Source: Endosaccharibacter trunci (GTDB lineage: Bacteria > Pseudomonadota > Alphaproteobacteria > Acetobacterales > Acetobacteraceae). Taken from it: a DNA stretch of 64,000 bases. The position numbers were made by a program, and so were the translations under genes. The stretch covers positions 1 to 64,000 of the forward strand of contig JAMSKV010000014.1 of the NCBI GenBank assembly GCA_024515975.1. The letters run 5' to 3'. This document shows positions 17,948-26,756 of the stretch, piece by piece; positions within the stretch are counted from its first letter, which is position 1, and each line of letters begins with the position of its first letter. The notes under the pieces were generated by a model. The model searched no databases, was not told the origin of the DNA, and saw only the letters and a program-made list of their open reading frames with translations.

Positions 17948-19036
17948 ATGAGGGGTTTCGTGGTGCAGCGCGTGCCGTCCGTGTCGGGACGCGTGCGCAA
18001 TGCGGCGTATGCCGTCTCCGCGCTTGTCGCCGTGTTCGTGGCCGGGCTGCTGCTGGCCGCGCTCGGCCTGCATCCGCTGGCGCTGGGCGGGAGCGTGTTG
18101 AAGCAGAGCCTGGGCAGTCGGTTCGGCGTCCAGGATCTGCTGTTGCTGGCGTCGCCTTTGGTGATGTGCGGCCTGTCCGTGTCGTTGATGCTGCGCGTGG
18201 GATTGTGGAACATCGGCGCCGACGGGCAATTCTATGTCGGGGCCGCCTGCGCCGCCGGCGTGGCGTTGTTTGGGCCGCACGGATCGCCTTTGCTGGTGCA
18301 GATCACGATGGGTCTGGCGGCGATGGCCGGCGGCGCGCTCTGGATCGCCGTGCCGGCGCTGGCGCGTTTGCTGCTCGGCACCAGCGAGATCATCGCCACG
18401 CTGCTGCTGAATTTCGTCGCCAGGCTCGGGCTGGACTGGCTGGTGACCGGTCCGTGGCGCGACCCGCACGGCATGGCGGCGGCGCAGACCGCGCGCATTC
18501 CCGATCCGTTGCCGAAGCTGCCGCGCGACTGGCATCTGGGCGGGCTGCATTGGGGGCTGGCGGTGGTGCTCGGGCTGGCGGCGCTGCTGGCGGCGGCCTT
18601 CCGGTTCACGCGATGGGGGTTCGAGCTGCGCATTTGCGGCGCCAATCGCGACACCGCGGCATATGCCGGCATGAATGTGCGGCGGCGCCTGTTCCAGGCC
18701 ATGCTGCTGGGCGGAGCGATCGCCGGTCTGGGCGGGATGCTGGAGCTGAGCGGCACCGTGCACCGGCTCCAGAGCGGGCTCAGCAACGGCTACGGCTATG
18801 TCGGCATCATCGTCGCGGTTCTGGCCGCCTCGTCGCCGCTGGGCTGCGTGTTCACCGGGCTGCTGATGGCGCTGGTGCTGAATGCGGGCCTGGTGCTGCA
18901 GACCCAGGGGGTGCCGTCCAGCGCGGCCCTGGCGCTGACCGGGCTGATCCTGCTGTTCGCCGCCATTGGCGAGCGTCTGGCGCATTATCGCATCGTGCCC
19001 ACGCGGCCGGTGGCGGGCGCTGGAGGCGTGGCATGA
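17948..19036 (+). CDS. ABC importer permease, first subunit (BMP-type)
   Basis: A 362-residue inner-membrane permease of the branched-chain/ribose-type superfamily with about ten membrane segments. It shows the family blocks LRVGLWNIGADGQFYVGA near 86-103 and LLLGTSEIIATLLLNF near 140-155. The start at 17948 is preceded by GGAG at a normal distance and gives the usual short N-terminal tail. The 229 bp between it and the ATPase gene are Arg-codon rich, with only a weak small frame inside. Its stop overlaps the start of the second permease by 4 bp (ATGA), so the two are made in equal amounts and should form a heterodimeric channel. Confidence 0.88.
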   Translation: MRGFVVQRVPSVSGRVRNAAYAVSALVAVFVAGLLLAALGLHPLALGGSVLKQSLGSRFGVQDLLLLASPLVMCGLSVSLMLRVGLWNIGADGQFYVGAACAAGVALFGPHGSPLLVQITMGLAAMAGGALWIAVPALARLLLGTSEIIATLLLNFVARLGLDWLVTGPWRDPHGMAAAQTARIPDPLPKLPRDWHLGGLHWGLAVVLGLAALLAAAFRFTRWGFELRICGANRDTAAYAGMNVRRRLFQAMLLGGAIAGLGGMLELSGTVHRLQSGLSNGYGYVGIIVAVLAASSPLGCVFTGLLMALVLNAGLVLQTQGVPSSAALALTGLILLFAAIGERLAHYRIVPTRPVAGAGGVA

Positions 19037-19959
19037 GCGTGGTTTCCGGTCTGCTGTCCAATGCGCTGGTGTCGGGCGCGGTTCTCGCCCTGGCCGGGCT
19101 CGGCGAGCTTCTGGCCGAGCGCGTGGGCGTGCTGAATCTCGGCGTGGAAGGCCTGATGGCGCTGGGCGCGATGTCGGCGGTGGCCGCCGTGTCCGGCACG
19201 CATGATCCGGCGGTAGGGGTCCTGGCTGCCCTGGCGACGGGGGCGGCGGCGGGCAGCCTGTTCGCCTTCGCCACCGTGGTGGCGCGCGCCAGCCAGGTGC
19301 TGTGCGGCATGGCGCTGACCATGGGCGGCATGGGTCTGGCGGCCACGCTGGGCCGGCCTTTCGCGGGACAGCCTTCCGCCGCGACCTTTCCGGTTCTGCC
19401 GATCCCCTTGCTCGACCGCCTGCCGGTGCTGGGCGATGCGTTGTTCCGCCAGAGCCTGCCGGTCTATGTGGCGTTCCTGATCCTGCCGCTGTTCCTGCAC
19501 TGGCTGCTGTTCCGCACCCGGCACGGGCTGGCGTTGCGCGCGATCGGCGAGAATCCGGCGGCCTGCGACGCGGTGGGCATGAAGGTTTTGCCGCTGCGCT
19601 TCGCCTACGTGGTTCTGGGCGCGGCGATCTCGGCGGGAGCGGGCGCCTATCTGACCCTGGGGTTCGTGCCGTCCTGGTCCGACGGGGTGACGGCCGGGCG
19701 AGGCTGGATCGCGGTGGCGCTGGTGATCTTCGCCGGGTACCGGCCCTGGCGCATCGTCGCCGGTGCGCTGCTGTTCGGCTTCGTGGGCGCGCTCGGCTAT
19801 CTGGCGCAGGCGCGCGACTGGGGCATCCCGTCGGCGTTCCTCGGCATGCTGCCTTATCTGGTGACGCTGCTGTTCATGATGCTGCCGGCATTGACCGGGC
19901 GTGGGCGCGTCGCGGCGCCCGCGGCCCTGGGTGTCGCGTATTATCGCGACCAGCGCTGA
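19033..19959 (+). CDS. ABC importer permease, second subunit (BMP-type)
   Basis: A 308-residue permease partner for the preceding gene. It has about eight to ten membrane segments and the diagnostic ERVGVLNLGVEGLMALGAM block at residues 30-48, plus the RAIGENPAACDAVGM cytoplasmic loop that contacts the ATPase. The gene closes the four-gene BMP operon; the next gene, 255 bp on, belongs to an efflux system. No clear terminator hairpin follows. The presence of two different permeases with the double ATPase and a BMP-type binding protein matches described nucleoside uptake systems in architecture. Confidence 0.88.
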   Translation: MSVVSGLLSNALVSGAVLALAGLGELLAERVGVLNLGVEGLMALGAMSAVAAVSGTHDPAVGVLAALATGAAAGSLFAFATVVARASQVLCGMALTMGGMGLAATLGRPFAGQPSAATFPVLPIPLLDRLPVLGDALFRQSLPVYVAFLILPLFLHWLLFRTRHGLALRAIGENPAACDAVGMKVLPLRFAYVVLGAAISAGAGAYLTLGFVPSWSDGVTAGRGWIAVALVIFAGYRPWRIVAGALLFGFVGALGYLAQARDWGIPSAFLGMLPYLVTLLFMMLPALTGRGRVAAPAALGVAYYRDQR

Positions 19960-20214
19960 GAGCGGCGGGTTTCACCGGCTCCGTTTGCGGCTTGTTAAGC
20001 GGTCCTGGCGCAGTCTGCGGGCAGGATCGATCGGCAAGTGGAGACGGCGGCATGAAGGCTTTCGCAGTCTGGCTGGAGGATGGGCGAGCTTGGGGCGGGG
20101 GTGCTGGTCCGGCGGCATGGATTGCCAGCGTCCGGCCGGAACGGTTGCTGCTGCTGGTTCGTTAGGGGGGCGTAGCGATCCGGGCGGGTGACCGGCACGC
20201 ATTGAGGGAGCCCC

Positions 20215-22218
20215 ATGGCCGCAACCGCCATCGAAGCGACAGAAGGTCGCCGGCAAAGCCTGATGCGGTCATTGGAAGAGATGCAGCCCCGCGTGCTCTA
20301 CGGGTTGCGCATGCTGGCATCCGTGGCGCTGGCGATGTGGGTGTCGTTCTGGCTTCAGCTCGACAACGCCTATTGGGCGCCGCTGACCGCCGCGATCGTC
20401 TGCCAGCCGACCATCGGCGCGTCGCTGCGCAAGGGGCAGTTCCGTGTCATCGGCACCTGTACCGGGGCGCTGGCGATCGTGGTCCTGACGGCCCTGATGC
20501 CCCAGGCGCGGATCGGTTTGATCGCGGGGCTCGCGGCCTGGGGAATGATCGCCGGATTCATGGCGACCGTGCTGCGCAATGCGGCCGCCTATGCTGCCTC
20601 GCTGGCTGGCTATACGGCGGCGATCGTGTTCTCGGACAGCATCAACGGTTCGCCCAACGGGGTGTTCCTTCTGGCCATCACCCGCGCCACCGAAATCTCG
20701 ATCGGCGTGCTCAGTGCCGGCCTTGTTCTGTCGGCCACCGATACGGGCGATGCGCGTCGACGTCTGGCGCAGCGCTTCATCGCCATTCTGGACGGTATCG
20801 CCAAGGGCATCACCGAGACGCTGCGTAACGGCGCTCCGGAGATGGTGGCGAAACGTCGCGAGCTGATCGGCACCCTGGCGGCGCTCGATCCGCTGATGGA
20901 CGAGGCCTTGGGGGAGACGGCGGATCTGCGCTACCGCTCGGGAATCCTGAAGGGCGGCACCAAGGGGCTGCTGCGCGCGCTCTCCGCCTGGAACGAGGTG
21001 TCGACGCACCTGACCACGCCAGAGAACTGGCCGGACGGGCATTGGCCAATGCCGCTGCTTTCGGAAGGCGAGCGGATCGACGATACGGACTGGGACGACG
21101 CGGCCATGGCACGCGACCGGTTCCGCGAGATGGCGCGCCATCTGGTCGCGCGCCAGGCCGATACCATTTCCGAGCGCCTGTTGCTGGACCGCTGCGCCGA
21201 AACGCTGCTCGGCCTGGCCAGGGGCGCCAATGCCGTCGCCCTGCTGGACGATCCGTCCCAGGCCAGTCGCGACTGGTCGCAAACTCGTCTCTACGTGCCG
21301 GATCTGTTCGTGGCGCTGACCAACGGGTTGCGCGTCGCTTTCACCATGCTTCTCGCCGCCACGATCTGGATCGAGTTCGCCTGGCCCGGCGGCCAGAGTC
21401 TGATGGTGTTCGGCGCGGTGATCACGATCCTGTTCGCGCCGCAGGCCGATCTGGCGCACAAGATCGTGCCGGAGTTCGGGCTGGGTGTGGTCTGCGCCGC
21501 GGTGCTCGCCGCGATCGTGTCGTTCGCCGTCCTGCCCGGCCAGCAGAGCTATCTGGCCCTGGTTCTTGCGATCGGCGCGGTGATGGTGCCGTCGGCCTTC
21601 ATGGCGGCGGGAAGCTGGCATCGCTTCGTGTTCACCGCGATCGACTTCATCTTCCTGGCCCTGATCGCGCCCAGCAACCAGCAGAGCTATGATCTGTCCT
21701 CGTTCCTGAACGGTGCGCAGGGAATCGTCGCCGGCGTGGTGGTGGGTCTGCTCGGGTTTCGTCTCTTTCCGCCCCTGTCCAAGGAGTGGAAGGTGCAGCG
21801 CCTGCTGGCGCTCACCTTGCGCGATGTGCGTCGTTTCGCCGCTGGACGAAAACGTCGCGCCGCCGAGGATTGGCTCGGCCTGCTGATCACCAGGGTCGGC
21901 GCGCTTCCCGGCGGAACCGATCCGGCCGACCGGGCCCGTCTGGTATCCGGCCTGAACGCAGGCACGCAGGTTCTGCGTTTGCGCAACCTGCAGGCCGGTA
22001 TCGCGCAACCGGGCCAGCTCGAATCATCGCTCGGGCTCCTGGCGCAGGGCGAGGTGGAACGATGCGCCGACGGCTTGCGCGACCTGGCCCGGGTGCAGCC
22101 GGACGATGCGGCCGGTCTGCGCGCCCAGGTCGAGATCACGCTCCTGTCCGATACGTTGCTGCGTCATGCACCGTATTTCGCCGATCGCCGGCGGCCTGCC
22201 ACCGCCGGGGCAGGGTGA
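20215..22218 (+). CDS. FUSC-family efflux protein (AaeB/fusaric acid resistance type)
   Basis: A 667-residue inner-membrane protein of the FUSC superfamily. It has two hydrophobic clusters, at about 25-180 and about 365-520, each with several membrane segments. Between them and after the second lie soluble helical regions of about 170 and 140 residues. Members of the AaeB group export aromatic carboxylic acids or fusaric acid with a periplasmic adaptor. A GAGGGAG ribosome site precedes the ATG. The DUF1656 protein and HlyD adaptor follow immediately, giving the standard three-part module. The substrate is not known. The nearby aromatic oxygenase and carrier make aromatic acids reasonable but unproven. 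Confidence 0.88.
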   Translation: MAATAIEATEGRRQSLMRSLEEMQPRVLYGLRMLASVALAMWVSFWLQLDNAYWAPLTAAIVCQPTIGASLRKGQFRVIGTCTGALAIVVLTALMPQARIGLIAGLAAWGMIAGFMATVLRNAAAYAASLAGYTAAIVFSDSINGSPNGVFLLAITRATEISIGVLSAGLVLSATDTGDARRRLAQRFIAILDGIAKGITETLRNGAPEMVAKRRELIGTLAALDPLMDEALGETADLRYRSGILKGGTKGLLRALSAWNEVSTHLTTPENWPDGHWPMPLLSEGERIDDTDWDDAAMARDRFREMARHLVARQADTISERLLLDRCAETLLGLARGANAVALLDDPSQASRDWSQTRLYVPDLFVALTNGLRVAFTMLLAATIWIEFAWPGGQSLMVFGAVITILFAPQADLAHKIVPEFGLGVVCAAVLAAIVSFAVLPGQQSYLALVLAIGAVMVPSAFMAAGSWHRFVFTAIDFIFLALIAPSNQQSYDLSSFLNGAQGIVAGVVVGLLGFRLFPPLSKEWKVQRLLALTLRDVRRFAAGRKRRAAEDWLGLLITRVGALPGGTDPADRARLVSGLNAGTQVLRLRNLQAGIAQPGQLESSLGLLAQGEVERCADGLRDLARVQPDDAAGLRAQVEITLLSDTLLRHAPYFADRRRPATAGAG

Positions 22219-22224
22219 CGCGCC

Positions 22225-22431
22225 ATGCATTACCGTGAGATCGACATTTTCGGGGTCTATGTCGCGCCATTCGTGCCGTTGATGCTGCTGGCCTGGCTCG
22301 TCTGTCTGCCGTTGTTCCGTTTGTCCAGCCGCTACGGCTGGTCGCGTCACGTATGGCACCCGTCCTTGTTCTTCTTCGCCGTGTATGTCGTGGTTCTGTG
22401 CGTGCTGGTTCTGTGTGCGGGGGTGTTTTGA
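22225..22431 (+). CDS. DUF1656 small membrane protein (AaeX-like)
   Basis: A 68-residue protein with two hydrophobic segments (about 10-32 and 43-66) and the family start HYREIDIFGVYVAPFVP. It lies 6 bp after the FUSC gene and is followed within 1 bp by the adaptor gene. Small DUF1656 proteins of this kind almost always sit between or beside FUSC pumps and HlyD adaptors, and are thought to be accessory subunits. The exact role is not established. Confidence 0.85.
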   Translation: MHYREIDIFGVYVAPFVPLMLLAWLVCLPLFRLSSRYGWSRHVWHPSLFFFAVYVVVLCVLVLCAGVF

Positions 22432-22432
22432 G

Positions 22433-23644
22433 ATGAACGACCAACCCGGCCGCAGAATGCCGGCCATGCCGGTCCCCGCCTCGGATGCCGGATCGGCCGA
22501 GACAACCGCGCCGGCCCAGCGGCGCACCGGCGGTGAGGGCGGTACCGCCGCTGCCGCCGCGCCCAGGGCGGAACCGCCGGCAGAGCGACAGCGCAAGCCC
22601 AAACGGCCCAGCGGCCTGCGCGCGACGCCGATCCTGCTGACGGTATCCGCCGTCGTCGTGGCGGGTCTGCTCGGCTGGGCGGTGTGGGATGCGTATCTGA
22701 TCGCGCCCTGGACACGCGACGCCGCCGTGCGCGCCTATGTCGTGACGGAAGCATCCGAAGTCGCCGGGCGTCTCGTAAGTCTGCCGGTGCGCGCCGACGG
22801 GTTCGTGCGGCGCGGGCAGCTGCTGATGGAGATCGAGCCCACCGACTACCAGATTGCCGTCGCCAACGCGGAAGCGGATGTGGAACAGGCGCAGGCCGCG
22901 CTGGACAACAGCAAGGCCCAGGACAAGCGGCGGCGCGAACTGACGACTCTCTCGACCTCCGTGGAAGAGAAGCAGAATTACGCCACCCAGGTGCAGACGG
23001 CGGAGGCGACGTTGCGGCGCGATCTCGCCGCGCTGGCGCAGGCCAGGGTGAACCTGAAGCGGACGCGCATCACCTCCAGCGTCAATGGCTTCGTCACCAA
23101 TCTCGACGCCCAGGTGGGCGATTACGTCACCGTGGGCGAGCGGGTGATCTCCATCGTCAATTCCGACAGTTTCTGGGTGGACGCGTATTTCGAGGAAACC
23201 CAGCTCTCCGACATCCATCTCGGCGATCGCGCGCGTCTCTATCTGATGGGCTGGAAGCAGCCGCTCTGGGGGCATGTCTCCGGCATTTCGCGCGGGATCG
23301 AGGTGCAGAACGCGCAGGCCGATTCCGCCGGGCTCGCATCCGTGAACCCCGTCTTCACCTGGATCCGGCTGGCGCAACGTATTCCCGTCCGGATCGCGCT
23401 GGATCAGGTGCCGCCGGACGTCATCCTCTCCGCCGGCATGACCGCCACCGTGCAGCTCAACCCGCATACCGGGCATGGCGTGTCGGTGCTGAAGGCGGTA
23501 CTGTCCGGACAGCGCCCCGACGACATCCCGCCGCCCTTGCCGGAAGCGCAGGCCGTCGCTCCGATGATGTCGCCGGTGCCCCCGCCTCCGGCCGTGCCCA
23601 AAGGCGGCGTGCTCACCACCCCGGCAGGACAAACGGCCCCATGA
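22433..23644 (+). CDS. HlyD/EmrA-family periplasmic adaptor of FUSC efflux system
   Basis: A 403-residue membrane-fusion protein. After a Pro/Ala/Arg-rich cytoplasmic tail comes a single membrane anchor (ILLTVSAVVVAGLLGWAVWDAYLIAPWTRDAAVRAY, about 63-98). Then follow a lipoyl half (VSLPVRADGFVRRGQLLMEIE), a coiled-coil hairpin (ADVEQAQAALDNSKAQD...), the second lipoyl half (RITSSVNGFVTNLDAQVGDYV) and a beta-barrel domain. It would connect the FUSC pump to an outer-membrane channel encoded elsewhere. The C-terminus ends in a Pro-rich tail. Its stop overlaps the next gene's start (ATGA). The start at 22433, 1 bp after the DUF1656 stop, gives the normal topology. Confidence 0.88.
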   Translation: MNDQPGRRMPAMPVPASDAGSAETTAPAQRRTGGEGGTAAAAAPRAEPPAERQRKPKRPSGLRATPILLTVSAVVVAGLLGWAVWDAYLIAPWTRDAAVRAYVVTEASEVAGRLVSLPVRADGFVRRGQLLMEIEPTDYQIAVANAEADVEQAQAALDNSKAQDKRRRELTTLSTSVEEKQNYATQVQTAEATLRRDLAALAQARVNLKRTRITSSVNGFVTNLDAQVGDYVTVGERVISIVNSDSFWVDAYFEETQLSDIHLGDRARLYLMGWKQPLWGHVSGISRGIEVQNAQADSAGLASVNPVFTWIRLAQRIPVRIALDQVPPDVILSAGMTATVQLNPHTGHGVSVLKAVLSGQRPDDIPPPLPEAQAVAPMMSPVPPPPAVPKGGVLTTPAGQTAP

Positions 23645-24285
23645 ACACCATCACCACCCGCACCGACGCCGTTCGCGCGGCGGAGATGCTCCTGTCCAAA
23701 GGCGGCCGGCGCATTCTCGGTCTCGCAGGCGCGCCGGGCAGCGGTAAATCCACCCTGGCCTCGGTGCTGGCGGACGCTCTGGGCACCGCGGCGATGGTGG
23801 TGCCGATGGACGGTTTTCATCTGGCGCAGTGCGAGCTGGAGCGGCTGGGCCGCGCCGGTCGCAAGGGTGCGCCCGACACGTTCGATGCCGCGGGTTTCGT
23901 GTCCCTGCTTCGCCGTCTGCGCGATCCCGTTCCGGGCGAAACCGTCTATGCGCCGGCCTTCCGGCGCGAGATCGAGGAGCCGATCGCGGGGGCCATCGCC
24001 GTGCCGGCGGAGGTCCCGCTGCTGATCGTGGAGGGCAATTACCTTCTGCTCGATGGTCCCTGGTCGCCGGTGCGGGGATTGCTGGACGAGAGCTGGTTCG
24101 TCGCCACCGACGAGGCGCTGCGCGCCGAGTGGCTGCTGGCCAGGCATATGCGCTTCGGCCGCGACCGCGCCGCGGCGCTGGACTGGATCGCGCGGACGGA
24201 CGAGCCCAATGCCAGGGTGATCGCGGCTTCGGCCGGGCAGGCCGACCGGCGCGTGGTGCTGGGCGGCGCGGAGCCGGCGCGCTGA
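23641..24285 (+). CDS. P-loop nucleoside/nucleotide kinase-family protein
   Basis: A 214-residue protein of the uridine-kinase/pantothenate-kinase-like P-loop group. It has Walker A GAPGSGKST at about 29-37, a DGFHL block near 57-61 where the Asp is expected to act in phosphoryl transfer, and a LLIVEGNYLLLD strand-turn near 120-131. Relatives are often found in sugar ABC operons as putative sugar or nucleoside kinases, and yeast YFH7 is a distant member. Here the gene overlaps the efflux adaptor gene by 4 bp, so it is transcribed with the efflux system. The downstream pentitol-type genes have their own promoter. The substrate is unknown, and a sugar kinase role for the neighbouring cluster is possible. 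Confidence 0.75.
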   Translation: MNTITTRTDAVRAAEMLLSKGGRRILGLAGAPGSGKSTLASVLADALGTAAMVVPMDGFHLAQCELERLGRAGRKGAPDTFDAAGFVSLLRRLRDPVPGETVYAPAFRREIEEPIAGAIAVPAEVPLLIVEGNYLLLDGPWSPVRGLLDESWFVATDEALRAEWLLARHMRFGRDRAAALDWIARTDEPNARVIAASAGQADRRVVLGGAEPAR

Positions 24286-24487
24286 AGGGCGGTTGCCGGT
24301 CGCCCGGCATCGGAAGGGTCTGACGCGCGGCCATCCGCCAAACCGTCTGGGTCGGCTCTGTCTCTCGGTTACGGTCTGCCGCGGGCTCGTTCATCGTGCC
24401 CGCGCCTCCGCTTCCCGGGCTGTGGCGGCCTCAGCGAGAAGCACGTCCGCCCTCCGAAACGAATGACAGGCTGAACGCTCGGCCCTG

Positions 24488-24533
24488 TTGCGGGAGAGAT
24501 CATGGCAGATTAGTTTGGCCCCAGGACAAACAA
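24488..24533 (+). promoter_or_regulatory. Promoter with conserved ACAAACAA box upstream of SDR gene
   Basis: A -35 element TTGCGG (24488-24493) and a -10 element TAGTTT (24511-24516) are separated by exactly 17 nt. An ACAAACAA box follows at 24526-24533, shortly before the ribosome site of the SDR gene. The same two hexamers with the same spacing, and the same box, occur before the sugar ABC ATPase gene at 26663. Shared control by the ROK regulator encoded between them is inferred. Confidence 0.6.
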
Positions 24534-24555
24534 AAAGAACCGAGGGAAACCCGCC

Positions 24556-25293
24556 ATGAACGGCGAGATGAAACCACTGACAGGGCAGGTTGCCATAGTG
24601 ACCGGGGCTGCGTCCGGAATCGGCGCGGCCTCTGCGATGCGTCTGCACGCGGCCGGCGCGCGTGTCATGTTCTGCGACCGCGATGCCGCCAGGCTCGCCG
24701 CCGTCACCGAACCGCTGGGAGACCGGGCGACGCCGCTCCAGGTCGATCTCGTCGATCCGGAAGCGGTGGCGGCGCTGCCCGGGCGCGTGATCGAGGCATG
24801 CGGCCAGATCGACATCCTGCACGCCAATGCCGGGCTCTATGTCGGCGGCGACGTGCTGGGCGGCGATGCGGATGCCTGGGACAGGATGCTGGCGCTGAAC
24901 GTGAACAGCGTCTTCCGGCTCGTGCGCGATGTGCTGCCGGATATGGTCGCACGCAAGACCGGCGATATCGTGGTCACCAGCTCCATCGCCGGCCATATCG
25001 CCATCCCCTGGGAGCCGGTCTACAGCGCGAGCAAGCATGCGGTGCAGGCCTTCGTACATGGCGTGCGGCGGCAGGTTGCGCCGCACGGATTGCGGGTGGG
25101 CGAGATCTCGCCGGGCATCGCCATCACCCCGCTGCTCGACAGCTGGACGCCGGAGAATCGCCAGGCCCTGCTCGAAGGCAAAGGCGGACTGCCGCCGGAG
25201 GAGATCGCAGAAGCCATCCTGTTCATGCTGACCAGGCCGCGGCACGTGACGATCCGCGATTTGGTGATCCTGCCGCAGAATCAGGACATCTGA
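24556..25293 (+). CDS. Ribitol 2-dehydrogenase-like short-chain dehydrogenase
   Basis: A 245-residue classical SDR with the cofactor loop TGAASGIG at about 16-23 and the catalytic Ser, Tyr and Lys (SSI block, then YSASK). Asp in FCDRD after the second strand suggests NAD preference. Sequence blocks throughout, such as DILHANAGLYVGG, WEPVYSASKHAVQAFVHGVRRQV and VTIRDLVILPQ near the C-terminus, match what I know of Klebsiella-type ribitol dehydrogenase, which oxidises ribitol to D-ribulose. A GAGGG ribosome site precedes the ATG. It is followed by a ROK regulator and a sugar ABC importer, which fits polyol use. The exact polyol could differ (for example another pentitol or hexitol). Confidence 0.85.
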   Translation: MNGEMKPLTGQVAIVTGAASGIGAASAMRLHAAGARVMFCDRDAARLAAVTEPLGDRATPLQVDLVDPEAVAALPGRVIEACGQIDILHANAGLYVGGDVLGGDADAWDRMLALNVNSVFRLVRDVLPDMVARKTGDIVVTSSIAGHIAIPWEPVYSASKHAVQAFVHGVRRQVAPHGLRVGEISPGIAITPLLDSWTPENRQALLEGKGGLPPEEIAEAILFMLTRPRHVTIRDLVILPQNQDI

Positions 25294-25379
25294 CGGCGGT
25301 GGCGGGAGGGCGGCGGGTCCGGCTTGACATGCCCCCGATGTCCAGGAAAACCGGAACCGCTCCTGTTTCCCGGATCACC

Positions 25380-26639
25380 ATGGCGTCGCCGAAGACCAGA
25401 ACGATCGCGTCCAGCCTGACTCCGCAATCGGTCCGCTATGTCAACGAGCTTCGCGCCCTGAACGTGTTGTTTCGCGAGGGCGGGATGAGCCGTGCGGCGC
25501 TCGCGCGGCAGTTGAACCTGAACCGCTCAACTACCGGCAACATCATCGCCAACCTGCTGAACGAAGGACTCGTCGCCGAACACCAGAGCGCCCGCCATCT
25601 CGAGGCGGAGTACCGGACCGGGCGTCCTGGAATCGTCATCGAGCTGCAGCGGATGGGCGCCACCTTCGTCGGCGCCGAGATCGGCGTCGATCGTCTCACC
25701 GTGCTGGCGATCGACCTGCGCGGCGATGTTCTCGACATCCGCGGGGCCGACTACGCGACCGCCAGGCACAGCCCGGAGGAGGCCGTCGCCCAGCTTGGCG
25801 CGATGGCGCGGGACATCCTGCCGGCGGCCGGCGCGCGGCGTCGCATCGGCGGTTTCGGCGTCGCCATCCCGGCGCTCCTGGATCGCGGTACGGTGCGCGA
25901 AGCGCTGCATATCGGCTGGCGCGACGTGAAGCTGGCAGCGTTGCTGCGACAGGAGATGCAACGCGAACTCGGCCGGCATACGGCCATCAGTATCGAGAAC
26001 GACGCCAATGCCCTTGCGCTGGCCGAGACCTATGCCGGCACGTCCGGCCGTTCGGATACGGTCGCGTTCTTCCTGATCGAGAGCGGCGCCGGCGGGGGCA
26101 TCGTCATCGGCGGCGAACTGTTCCGGGGCGCGCACGGCGTCGCGGCCGAGTTCGGACACCTGCACATGGGCGGCGACGGCTACGGCAGCAATCCGGGCCG
26201 CAAGGGATCGCTCGAAAGCTATATCGGCAAGGCGGCGGTGCTGTCGCGCTATGCCGAACGCTCCGGCAACGCCGCCCCAGATCTGGACTCGCTGCTTGAC
26301 GCCCTGGAGCGCGGCGAGCCCGCGGCGCGCGCGACCGCCGAAGAGTGGGGAGGGTGGCTCACGCGCGGCCTGCTGCACGTCGTCAACGTGCTCAACCCGG
26401 GGCTGGTCATCATCGGCGGCTCCGTCGGGGCTCTGTTCGCCCACGTCTCCGACGACGTGCAGGCCGGTCTCGCGCGCGAATTGCCGGAGGGTTTTCCAGC
26501 ACCCAACGTCGAATTGTCGCGGCTGGGGCCGGAAGGGGCCGCGTTCGGGAGCGCGATTCTGATGCATCAGCGCATGTTTTCTGTCGATCAGGCGGTCTTT
26601 CCGGCCGTGGGCGAGACGGACGGAGCCGTGTCGGCTTAA
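25380..26639 (+). CDS. ROK-family transcriptional regulator
   Basis: A 419-residue regulator with a MarR-like winged helix at about residues 25-70 (RELRALNVLFREGGMSRAALARQLNLNRSTTGNII-type) joined to a ROK sugar-kinase-like domain. The latter has the sugar-site ENDANALALAE block near 203-213, a glycine-rich GAGGGIVIGGEL turn and the GHLHMGGDG segment. The zinc-binding Cys cluster of active ROK kinases is not visible after that segment, so it is likely a pure repressor that senses a sugar. Earlier in-frame ATGs at 25329 and 25338 exist; none has a good ribosome site and the start is uncertain. It lies between the SDR gene and the ABC operon, whose promoters share a box, and is the obvious candidate regulator. 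Confidence 0.87.
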   Translation: MASPKTRTIASSLTPQSVRYVNELRALNVLFREGGMSRAALARQLNLNRSTTGNIIANLLNEGLVAEHQSARHLEAEYRTGRPGIVIELQRMGATFVGAEIGVDRLTVLAIDLRGDVLDIRGADYATARHSPEEAVAQLGAMARDILPAAGARRRIGGFGVAIPALLDRGTVREALHIGWRDVKLAALLRQEMQRELGRHTAISIENDANALALAETYAGTSGRSDTVAFFLIESGAGGGIVIGGELFRGAHGVAAEFGHLHMGGDGYGSNPGRKGSLESYIGKAAVLSRYAERSGNAAPDLDSLLDALERGEPAARATAEEWGGWLTRGLLHVVNVLNPGLVIIGGSVGALFAHVSDDVQAGLARELPEGFPAPNVELSRLGPEGAAFGSAILMHQRMFSVDQAVFPAVGETDGAVSA

Positions 26640-26662
26640 ATCGTTTGTCGTTTCGGGCATAC

Positions 26663-26713
26663 TTGCGGACAGCGCCGTGCGCGACTAGTTTAGTTGGTAT
26701 CGAGCACAAACAA
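26663..26713 (+). promoter_or_regulatory. Promoter with conserved ACAAACAA box upstream of sugar ABC operon
   Basis: TTGCGG (26663-26668) and TAGTTT (26686-26691) are separated by 17 nt, identical to the promoter at 24488. ACAAACAA (26706-26713) lies 5 bp further from the -10 element than in the other copy. Just upstream, a CGTTTGTCGTT string at 26642-26652 also occurs in the leader of the second binding-protein gene at about 33742-33752, and may be part of the operator. Confidence 0.6.
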
Positions 26714-26756
26714 TACCGCCATGCAGCGGAGCAGAAGCGCTCGGGAGGAAAACATC

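Noticed and set aside
17715-17951. A 78-codon frame coupled by GTGA and ATGA between the BMP-type ATPase and first permease genes
   Set aside because: The coupling at both ends is notable, but the product is dominated by Arg, Ala and Gly with no hydrophobic or folded pattern, and no known importer has a subunit here. Conservation would be needed to revive it.
20052-20165. A 37-codon frame after the BMP operon
   Set aside because: It has a start and a nearby purine-rich stretch, but is too short and unrecognised to support as a gene. It could be a leader peptide for the FUSC operon.
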